A stretch of DNA of 35,751 nucleotides from Prorocentrum cordatum (Eukaryota > Sar > Dinophyceae > Prorocentrales > Prorocentraceae): NCBI GenBank assembly GCA_963575745.1, contig CAUYUJ010009857.1, positions 384,001 through 419,751 of the forward strand, written 5' to 3'. How positions within the stretch are numbered: the stretch's first letter is position 1; each line of letters begins with the position of its first letter. The notes below the pieces were generated by a model that was not told the DNA's origin, searched no databases, and saw only the letters and a list, made by a program, of their open reading frames with translations. The position numbers and the translations under genes are program-made. Positions 18,567 through 26,440 of the stretch are shown in pieces.

Positions 18567-19050
18567 ACGTGGTGCAAGCTCGGTGGTGTACGCTATGTGG
18601 TGCGCGATATTTGTTGCAATATATGTGGTGTGAGCTATATGGTGTAAGGCATGTGCTGCAATACGTGTGGTAGGAGCTAACGTACTTGTTTATGTGGCGT
18701 GAGCTGTGTGGTGTAAGCTATATTGTGCCATCTACGTGGTGCGATCTATGGGGTGTGGGCTATGTAATGCAATCTAGGTGGTGCAGTCCATATAGGGCGA
18801 TCTATGTGGAGTGTGCTATTTGGTGCAACCTAAGTGGTGCAATCTATTCAGTGCGATCTATGTGGTGCGAGTTATGGTGGTGCAAAATATGCAGCACATT
18901 AGGTGGTGTGAACTATGCGGTGTAAGCTAGGTGGCGCCATTAATTTGGTTTAAGCTGTGTGGTACAATCTATGTGGTGCAGTCTCTATGGTGTGAGCTAC
19001 GTGGTGTAAGGTATGTGGTGCAGCTTATGTGGTACAATCCATGTGGTGCC
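18567..19050 (+). repeat. 14-bp CTATGTGGTGCAAT array, right block
   Basis: About 33 degenerate units of CTATGTGGTGCAAT/CTACGTGGTGTAAG. It lies directly after duplication copy 2 and passes into the 10-bp array around 19050. Confidence 0.88.
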
Positions 19051-19735
19051 ATGCAATGCAATTCAATGCAGTGCAATGGAACGCAACGCAAGCCAATGCA
19101 AAGCAATGCAAAGCAATGCAATGCATTGCGAAGCAATGTACAGCAATGCAATGCGATGCCAACACATGTAAAACAATGCAGCGCAATGCAGAGCAATGCA
19201 AAGCAATGCACTGCCAGGTCACGCAGTACAAAGTCATGCAAGTCAATGTGAAGCAATACGCAGCAACGCAAAGCAAGCACTGCAACGCAATGCAAAGCAA
19301 TGCAGAGCAACTCAAAGCAATGCGAAGCACTGAACAGCAGGGCAAAGTAATGCAAAGCGATGCAACACGATGCAAATAAATGTAAATAATTTCAAACCAA
19401 TGCAAGGCAATGTCAAGCAGTGCTAAGCAATGGAAAGCAATGCCAAAGCAATGCAACGCAATGCAAAGCAGTGCAAAGCAATGCAAAGCAATGCAAAACA
19501 ATGCCAAGCAGTGCAATGACTTAGTGCAAAACAGTATGATTGCATAGCAGTGCGATTGCAATGTAATGTAAGCAATGCAAGCAATGCAACGTGATGCAAG
19601 GTAATGCATAACAACACAGACCAATGCAACACACAGCCTAGCAATGCAAAGCAATGCCAAGTAATGCAACGCAATGCGACGCAATGCGAAGCACGGCATA
19701 GCACGGCATAGCAATGCGAAGCAGTACGAAGCAGT
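19050..19735 (+). repeat. 10-bp AAAGCAATGC array
   Basis: About 68 units of AAAGCAATGC with frequent single-base variants. All minus frames give Leu/Cys/His/Ile/Ala runs (for example ALHCFALLCI), a product of the repeat; not a membrane protein gene. Confidence 0.93.
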
Positions 19736-19960
19736 TCAGGTCCAGACGACGGGCGGCGACGAGGTGGCGACGGGGCGGCGACGGGGCGGCGACGGGGCGG
19801 CGACGGGGCGGCGACGGGGCGGCGACGGGGCGGCGACGGCGACGACATAGCCGCCAGACCGACCCCTAGGCCCAGACGACGGGCGGCTACGAGGCGGCGA
19901 CGGGGCGGCGAAGGGGCGCCGACGGCGATGACATAGCCGCCAGACCGACCCCCATGCCTA
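19736..19960 (+). repeat. 11-bp CGGGGCGGCGA array with higher-order repeat
   Basis: Nine or so units of CGGGGCGGCGA at 19755-19840. The segment ending GACATAGCCGCCAGACCGACCC then recurs (19842-19866 and 19928-19951) after a second, shorter 11-bp run. Confidence 0.9.
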
Positions 19961-20224
19961 GTTCTTTTTTCCAGAAGTGCGAGCACTGTCTGGGGAATTA
20001 CACTATTCGCGCTCTCGAGGCCACAAGCCCTCACACTCTGCGACAAGTATGCGTCCCCGCAACGTGTGACACTCTTCCGCCTTGTGCTGGGCTTCCCCGG
20101 TGCGCCGCCCGGGGCTGGGGGCGCGCCGGCAGGATGTACGATCCTGAGTCGAGCTTCCAGATGTGCGCCGCGCCCTTCCGCCGCCGCTCCCTTGGGGGAC
20201 TGGGAGGTCTTCGGAGGTGTGGGG
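19960..20224. other. No gene seen
   Basis: Short unique stretch between the 11-bp array and the GGA tract. Nothing recognisable on either strand. Confidence 0.4.
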
Positions 20225-20405
20225 GGGGGGAGGGGCGGCGGAGGACCATGGCATGGAGGAGGGGGAGGAGGAGGAGGAGCAGGAGGAGGAGGAGGAGGAG
20301 GAAGAAAAGAGAAGGAGGAGGGATGGAGGAGGAGAGGGAGGAGGAAGAGAGGAGGAAAGGAGGAGGAGGAGGAACAGGAGGCAGAGGAGGATGAGGAGGA
20401 GGACC
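20225..20405 (+). repeat. (GGA)n purine tract
   Basis: GGAGGAGGAGG-type tract opening with a run of eleven G (20221-20231). ORFs through it are poly-Glu/Arg/Gly artefacts. Confidence 0.88.
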
Positions 20406-20409
20406 GCAG

Positions 20410-20955
20410 GAGGTCCCGCTGGAACCATTCTTTGGTGGGGTCTCGCGGACAGCGAGCGGGGCTGGCTAGGGGTATCCTGCCTTTGCTTATGTTATGCTCG
20501 TGTGTCGACCGCTCTACCTGTGTATTTGCTAGTCCCAGACTCAGGAAGTGCCACTTTCTAATTGATTTTCGACAGCGTCCGACCGACCGCCTGAGCTCCG
20601 TCTATGTGCGTTGGCAGTATTGCCCTGGGCGCTTGGCAACCACCATCACGAGGGGTGCTGTCTCAACCCGGACATGCAGCGGTATCGCAGTCGTGGAATG
20701 CAATCCGCACCACAACCTATGTAAGCGCCGAGAGAGCTTTTGCTGCCTCCCCAGGCTGCACTGCAGCTTGAGTGCCATCCAACGTGTCTGCGCGAAACAA
20801 ACGCATCGGCCATATAGCACCCATCTCTTCCTGACCGCGAACTTTTGCCGTTTAGTACCAGCTTCGGCAATCATGTGCTCGCGCTCCAAGGGTTCAGCGA
20901 CGTATCGCCTGGCAGGGTCGCGAACGAGTACGTCATCACTGCCCTTAGCGCAGCC
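20410..20955. other. No gene seen; unassigned 95-codon minus frame
   Basis: Mostly unique sequence. A minus frame from 20889 to 20602 has a non-repetitive composition with KRQKFAVRKRWVLYGRC, but no recognisable domain and no context to support it. Confidence 0.3.
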
Positions 20956-20959
20956 TTGG

Positions 20960-21215
20960 GGCCTGTCTTGCGGACATATTGGGCCGTCTGGGGGTCTGTT
21001 GGGGGCCGCTTGGGCCGTTTGGAGCTATCTTGGAGCCTTTGGGGCCGTCTTCGAATGTCGGAAGCCCGAAATGGCGAGAACGCAACAACTATTGAAACCC
21101 CTCAGGGAGTTCAATGATTTTGCCATCCTGGAGATCCTCTTGGAGCCCTCTTGGGGCGTCTTGGCTCTTGGGCCGTCTTGAGGCTGTCTTGAGCGTCTTG
21201 GAGTGCTCCTGGGCC
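20960..21215 (+). repeat. 10-11-bp GCCGTCTTGGA-type repeat
   Basis: Degenerate units such as GCCGTCTGGGG, GTCTGTTGGGG, TATCTTGGAGC and CCGTCTTGAGG spaced 10-11 bp apart, with a less repetitive stretch at 21055-21110. Similar short runs lie at 21395-21440. Confidence 0.75.
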
Positions 21216-21439
21216 GTCTAAGGGAAAAGTCACGCAACCGTGCCGCGAGAGCGCCTGGTAGCGCCCAAGAGCGCCTGGGATTCGGGGCTGTGACCCCTTG
21301 ACAGAATACCTGCACTAATCAGGACTCTACAAAAGACTCGAAGGGACCTGAGAATTTTCCACTGCATGCCAGGGCACGGAGGCGGATATCGAAGATCATC
21401 TTGGGGTATCTAGGGCCGTCTCGGAGGCCATCTTGGAGC

Positions 21440-21920
21440 CACGCCGGGAGGGCGGCGTATACACGTTGTCTGTGTTCAGAACGGGCCCGACCAGGGCAGG
21501 TGTACGGGAAGTTGTGTCGACGCGGCGGCGACCCCGCCCTGGGCGTTCAAACTTGAACGCCGCCAGTGGCCCAGAATCGGCCAATATGGGACGGACGGTC
21601 TGGCGATCGAAAAGTAGCTGCCGATCGTTCAAGGTTGAGCGATTCTTTGGCTTACGCCGCACCGCCGACCCCTTGGGGGAGAGTCGCTGTTGCGGCTTCT
21701 GGGCGCTGCGTGATTTGTGCGTGTATTTGTCGAAGACGCCTACGGCGAATCACCGCCGCCCCCTGCCTTTTTGGAAGCGCCTATGTGGCCGAACGTTGAG
21801 GCCAGACCTGCCAAGCTATCGGACCACGTGTTCCCCGAATCGGTTTGGAAAGCCTTCGGGGAACACGTGGGCATCTTGAAGGTCATCTTGGCCGTCCGGA
21901 AGCCATTGTGACCCTGTCGG
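21440..21920. other. No gene seen
   Basis: Unique sequence between two CTTGG-repeat runs. Open frames on both strands (the longest 148 codons at 21433-21879) lack motifs. Confidence 0.35.
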
Positions 21921-21924
21921 GCCT

Positions 21925-22080
21925 TCTTGCAGGACGTCTTGGAGGGCTCTTGGGCCGTCTTGGAGGCCATCTTGAGCGTCTTGGAGACCTCTTGGGCCGT
22001 CTTGGGGGCCTCTTGGGCCGTGTCTCGGGCCGTGTCTTTGGGGGCACTTGGGCCGTCTCGGGCCGTCGGAAGGCCGAAAA
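21925..22080 (+). repeat. 10-11-bp GCCGTCTTGGA-type repeat, immediately left of element copy 2
   Basis: Fourteen or so units (GGACGTCTTGG, AGGGCTCTTGG, GCCGTCTTGG, AGGCCATCTTG and so on) ending in AAGGCCGAAAA, where the mobile element starts. Confidence 0.85.
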
Positions 22081-22507
22081 TTATCCCAGTGCGACCCTAC
22101 CTAGGAGTTGGAACCCCTAGGAAAGCAGCATTAGTAGTAACAGTAACGCTAAGCTAAAGCTAAGCTAAAGCTACAGCTAAGCTAAATAAAGCTAAAGCTA
22201 AGCTAAGCTAGCTAAGCTAAGCTAAAGCTAAGCTAAAGCTAAGTAAAGCTAAGCTAAAGCTAAGCTAAAGCTGAGCAACAGCTAAGCTAAAGCTAAGCTA
22301 CAGCTAAGCTAAATATAAGCTAAAGCTAAGCTAAAGCTAAGCTAAAGCTAAGCTAAAGCTAAGCTAAAGCTAAAGCTAAAGCTCCCAGGGGACTGGGGGG
22401 AACCGCGGGGCGGGGACTGGGGGAACCGCCCAGGGCGATTTACATTGCCCGGCCCCTTTAAGCTAAGAGAGTAAGAAATCTTCTAGGCAGAGCCTAGGTA
22501 GGGAAAA
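22081..22507 (+). mobile_element. Small element with inverted CCCTACCTAGG ends, copy 2
   Basis: Same head as 17728 (TTATCCCAGTGCGACCC; CCCTACCTAGG at 22095-22105) and same tail (CCTAGGTAGGG at 22493-22503, then AAAAA). The core GCTAAA array (22143-22383) is about half as long as in copy 1; the GC-rich right arm is shared but rearranged (an AGGGGACTGGGGG block is doubled). It sits between the CTTGG repeat and unique sequence. Confidence 0.78.
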
Positions 22508-22683
22508 AGCAAATGCCAGAATCCTTCAAACAACCCATGGGATGGAGGTTTTAGAACGGGTTGAGCAGAGGGGCCGTCTTGGTGATGTTCTCGGCTTCCC
22601 TTGTCCACACAGAGACAGTAGGAACCGTCCAGTCACTTCTCTTCCCTGCTGCCGTTCATTCTCAAGTTGTTTGTCGGTCTCAG

Positions 22684-23090
22684 ATGACTGCGCCCCCTGG
22701 CCACCTCGCGTTGGTGGCCGTGGGGCTGGCCAACCTGATCGCTCTGCTCTCAGGAGGCCTGCATCCGCCATTCGAGCCGGGGCTTCCTCGCTGCGCTCTG
22801 CAGGCCGTGTGCCCGCCAGCGTGGCTGCCGCCCGACCCTGACAGCTGCCCACCGTGCCCTGAGCTGGAGGCGGCGCCGTGTCCTGTGGTGCAGCCGGTGT
22901 GTCCTGTGGTGGAGAGCTCGAAGCCCGAGCCCGAGGTGGACGCCTGTGGCTGGGTGGCAGCGGCTGCTCCTGGTGTGACGGTCGCGCTCCTGGGAGAACT
23001 ACGCCGGCTGGTGCATCACTGCTGGCGCCGACGGCGCCGCCGCCGTCCCGTCCCGTGCTGCGTGCTGCTCGCTCACCCGCCTGCTGCCGT
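22684..23090 (+). pseudogene. Small membrane-type protein fragment cut off by satellite
   Basis: The frame opens at 22561, but the ATG at 22684 gives the most coherent protein. It has a hydrophobic segment (HLALVAVGLANLIALLSGGL, about residues 7-26), then a Pro/Cys-rich part (CPPAWLPPDPDSCPPCPELE) with repeated CPVV. A second weak hydrophobic segment follows (GWVAAAAPGVTVALLGEL), then a basic run (HHCWRRRRRRR). At about 23085 the frame enters the GGGCGGGTCGGG satellite, so the natural end is lost. A hydrophobic, Cys/Pro-rich start followed by a basic stretch resembles leaders of some dinoflagellate Copia-type polyproteins; this is recall without alignment. It could equally be a small host membrane protein. 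No other family is recognised. Confidence 0.35.
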
Positions 23091-23955
23091 GGTGGGCGGT
23101 GGTCGGGTCAGGCGGGTGGACCCTGACGGGCGGGTCGGGTCGGGTCTGGCGGGCGGGCCCTAACGGGCGGGTCGGGTCGGGCGGGCGGGACATTCAAGTG
23201 CGGGTGCGTGATCGAACCCGCACGCGAGAACCCTAACGGGCGGGTCGGTCGGTCGGGCGGGCGGGCCCCTGACGGGCGGGGCGGGTCGGGTCGGGCCGGG
23301 CGGGTCCTAACGGGTGGGTCGGGTCGGGCGGGCGGGGCATAAAAGTATGGTGCATGATCGAGCCCGCGCGCGGGAACCCTGGACAGGCGGGTCGGGCCGG
23401 CCGGGTCGGGCGGGCGGACCCTAACGGGCGGGTCGGGTCGGGTCGGGCGGGCGGACCCTAACGGGCGGGTCGGGTCGGGCGGGCGGAGTTAAAATGTGGT
23501 GCGTGATCGAGCCCACGCGCGAGAACCTAGCGGGCGGGTCGGGTCGGATCGGGCGGGCGGGCCCTAGCGGGCGGTTCGGGTCGGGTCGGGCGGGCGGGCC
23601 CTGACGGGCGGGTCGGGTTGGGCTGGCGGGACATTAAAGTGTGGTGCGTGATCGAGCCCACGCGCGAGAACCCTAACGGGCGGGGCGGGGCGGGTCTGGT
23701 CGGGCGGGCGGGCCCTAACGAGCGGGTCGGGTCGGGTCGGGCAGGCGGACCCTGATAGGCGGGTCGGGTCGGACGGGTGGGACATTAATGTGTGGTGCGT
23801 GATCGAAGTCGCACGCGAGAGCCCTAACGGGCGGGTCAGGTCGGGCGTGCGGGCCCTAGCGGGCGGGTCGGGTCGGGTCGGGCGGGCGGACCCTAACGGG
23901 CGGGTCGGGCGGGCGGGACATTAACGTATAGTGCATGATCGAGCCCACACGCGGG
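23085..23955 (+). repeat. 146-bp GC-rich satellite array
   Basis: The marker GTGCRTGATCGA occurs at 23204, 23350, 23499, 23644, 23795 and 23931, giving periods of 146, 149, 145, 151 and 136 bases. Between markers are GGGCGGGTCGGGTCGGGCGG runs with CCCTAACGGGCGGG, and each unit has GGGACATTAAAGTGTGGT before the marker. G-run density is high on the plus strand. The array stops at the assembly gap. Diverged inverted units are at 4270-4620, and a lone fragment (GGGCGGGCGGAGCATTAAATGG-like) is at 28203-28225. Confidence 0.93.
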
Positions 23956-24055
23956 NNNNNNNNNNNNNNNNNNNNNNNNNNNNNNNNNNNNNNNNNNNNN
24001 NNNNNNNNNNNNNNNNNNNNNNNNNNNNNNNNNNNNNNNNNNNNNNNNNNNNNNN
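23956..24055. other. Assembly gap (100 N)
   Basis: Exactly 100 undetermined bases between the satellite and the CTA microsatellite; probably a placeholder length. Continuity across it cannot be judged. Confidence 0.98.
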
Positions 24056-24082
24056 CTACTACTACTACTACTACTACTACTA

Positions 24083-24176
<94 letters not shown>

Positions 24177-24177
24177 G
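24056..24177 (+). repeat. (CTA)n microsatellite
   Basis: About 40 CTA units with one slipped register near 24081. Read on the minus strand it is TAG repeat lying downstream of the third element head. Confidence 0.97.
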
Positions 24178-24297
24178 TAATGCCGCTACTACTACAACTC
24201 CGACGATGAGGAGAAGGAGGAGGACGGCGTTTACCGCTCCTACTAGTGTTGCTTTCCTAGGGGCTCCAACTCCTAAGTACGGTCGGACTGGGATACT
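24178..24297 (-). mobile_element. Third element head, inverted, with a CTA/TAG core
   Basis: On the minus strand from 24297 down: GTATCCCAGTCCGACCGTAC, TTAGGAGTTGGAGCCCC, CTAGGAAAGCAACACTAGTA. This matches the first 60 or so bases of the elements at 17728 and 22081 (CCCAGTGCGACCC, GGAGTTGGAGCCCCTAGGAAAGC). Instead of the GCTAAA array it continues through a short GC segment into the (TAG)n tract and then the gap, so the other end is not visible. Confidence 0.72.
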
Positions 24298-24350
24298 TAT
24301 GCTTAAACCTTGAACGCTTGGGCTTCGGTCGCTGCCCCGTCGACGTGGCC

Positions 24351-24795
24351 AATTTTGGGAGACCCGTTTTGTTTGGGAAAACCCAGAGAGTTGGTTTGGG
24401 AAGACCCGGTTGGTTTGGGAAGACCCGTTTGGTTTGGGAAGACCCGGGGAGTTGGTTTGGGAAGACCCGGTTGTTTCGGGAAGACCCGGAGGTTGGTTTG
24501 GGAAGACCCGGTTGGTTTGGGAAGACCCGGGTGGTTTGGGAAGACCCGGGGAGTTGGTTTGGGAAGACCCAGTTGTATCGGGAAGACCCGGATGTTGGTT
24601 TGGGAAGACCTGGTTGGTTTGGGAAGACCCGGAGAGTTGGTTTGGGAAGACCCGGGTGGTTTGGGAAGACCCGGGGACGTTGGTTTGGGAAGACCCGTTT
24701 GGTTTGGGAAGACCTGGGCTTGGTTTGGGAAGACCAGGCGGTTTGATTCCGCAACATTTGGTTTGGGAAGACCCGTTTGGTATGGGAAAACCCTG
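24351..24795 (-). repeat. 19-bp tandem array, copy 3, inverted
   Basis: About 22 units of GGTTTGGGAAGACCCGGTT, the reverse complement of the arrays at 2902 and 11985, with variants carrying GGGGAGTT or GGAGGTT. Its high-coordinate edge (GGGAAAACCCTGGCC) is the same boundary as the start of copy 1 read in reverse. Confidence 0.93.
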
Positions 24796-24899
24796 GCCCC
24801 TGGTACCCCTCCCATCGAAGCCCACACCAGCCCTGGGACCCACCGTTGGCAGCCGACGCTCCGCCGAAGCCTGGCTTCGACGGCTGCCATTGACCCGAC

Positions 24900-25480
24900 C
24901 CCCGTCCGCGCCGGCCCTGCTCGCCGTCCTCGCTGGGGGACGAGGGTAGCGATATCGCGGACGAGCTGTGCGCAGGAGCCCCCCTCCCCCCCCCAGCGTC
25001 CGCGCCGACGCCTCGCCCGACGTTCTGCCCGATGCCCCCCGTTCGGGGTCGCGGTCGACGGCGCCCCCGACAGCCCCAGGGACCACAATCGACAGCCGAT
25101 TCCTTTACAAGCCTAGCTTCTGGCGTTGGCCAGCGACCCCATTTCGGCCAGTGAGCTGACTGCCGCGGCCGTGCGGGCAGGCGGGAGCGGTCCGCAACCG
25201 CGAGAACCTTGGCGTGTCCTGGGAAGGACCTGGGCTTCGCGAGAGAATCCTGGCAGGGGACGGCGACGCGCTGTACAAACTGCCTCACGGGCTGATCCGA
25301 TGGGAACCCCTCGACGGCGAGACGCCTGGCGAGTGCGTCAAACGGCTCGAGCGCGAGGCTGTGTCCATGTTGGTCAGCGGGTTGCACATTTTCGGCGCGG
25401 CGCAGGACGAGGGCAGGCGGCGCGTCACCTTCGATGACCGCCCAATGCTTGGTCTTCCTCCGCGTGCTTGCCGCCGCAGG
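24900..25480 (+). pseudogene. Decayed protein frame of unknown family
   Basis: Protein-like readings follow each other in different plus frames: GDEGSDIADELCAGAPLPPP (frame change in the C-run at 24979-24994), VRADASPDVLPDAPRSGSRS and TIDSRFLYKPSFWRWPATPF (stop TGA near 25157), then RENLGVSWEGPGLRERILAG, GDALYKLPHGLIRWEPLDGE, TPGECVKRLEREAVSMLVSG and LHIFGAAQDEGRRRVTFDDR to about 25435. The last 90 codons are the strongest: a continuous frame with mixed hydrophobic and acidic residues and few rare turns. It may belong to a retroelement polyprotein, perhaps the same one as 22684-23090, split by satellite and gap, but no catalytic motif is present and I do not recognise it. Confidence 0.4.
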
Positions 25481-25484
25481 ACAC

Positions 25485-26440
25485 GACGTAGCGGAGTGGG
25501 CCGAGCGAGAGGGCGCGGTGCTGCCGCGTCGCCAGCGCGGGAGGCGGCCCGAGGCCCCAGCTGGGGCCCGTTGACACTGTTTGCGTCCGCTGCGCGCCTG
25601 GTCCTGTTGCCCGTTTCGCTTTGCTCGCGCCGCCCCGACTTAGCAATGGTGTCTCTTGCCTGCCTGGTGTTCTCCCGCGCTGTTCGGGCTTTTCGCCCCC
25701 CTGGTTGCTTTCTCTTTTCCCAGGTTGTACGGGCTTTTTGCCCCCCTGGTCTCCTTGCCGCGTCCTCGCGCTGCCTTCCTGCCCGCCCCTGCTTCCTTCC
25801 TTCTTTCCCCCTTTCCTCCCCTCCCCCCCGCCGGCGCCGCCTCGGCAACGGGCAACGGCGGGCCAGCCTTCTGGCCGCAGCCTCTGTGTTGCTTGCGCTG
25901 CGCGGCCTAGACCGGCGCTGGGTTCAAGACGGTGCTCTTCGACATGCTCGACAGCATTTTCCTGGCCCCCTTCCATCGCAGGTCATTGTGTCCTCGGTCT
26001 GCCAGTGGCGCTCTTCGACTTTGTCGCTAGCCCTTCCAGCCGTTCCCTGGTCGTCGCTTTCCAGTCACGGCCTTTCGCCTGCGCAGTTTTCTCACGCTTT
26101 TTACGGTCCATGTGCGGGCTCGTCTCCTCAGCCACTCCTGGGCGGCATCCTTGGCGGATCTTTGCGCCTGGAGTCGACTGACGGCGCTGTATGGTTTACC
26201 CTCGCCCTCGTCTCACGGCTTCATTTTCGGCTCCGCCGTCGTGCTCGGCCTGCACTCCGTTTTGTTTTCCAGCGCGCCCGCTAAATCTCTCAGGGCTAGC
26301 GCGTGGCTCCCTCGCCCCCCAGCCCCTCCGGCCGCCTCGCGCCTCTTCGCGCCCTCCGCCCGTCGTGCCCTACTGTGCTCCAGTGCGCCCCGCCTCTGCT
26401 CGACCGCCGTCTGACTCGTCTGCGGCCGCACACTGAGAAA
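25485..26440. other. No gene seen; pyrimidine-rich
   Basis: C/T-rich plus strand with a short duplicated phrase (GGGCTTTTYGCCCCCCTGGT at about 25687 and 25730). The frame coming from 25214 stays open to 26284 but loses protein-like composition after about 25450. Confidence 0.5.

Noticed and set aside
19025-19714. 229-codon Leu/Cys/His-rich minus frame that resembles a multi-pass membrane protein
   Set aside because: It is the 10-bp AAAGCAATGC repeat read in a frame; hydrophobicity follows from the repeat.
24257-25387. 376- and 397-codon minus frames and 268-codon plus frame over the inverted 19-bp array
   Set aside because: The array gives the same peptide in all frames; the unique part has a better plus-strand reading.
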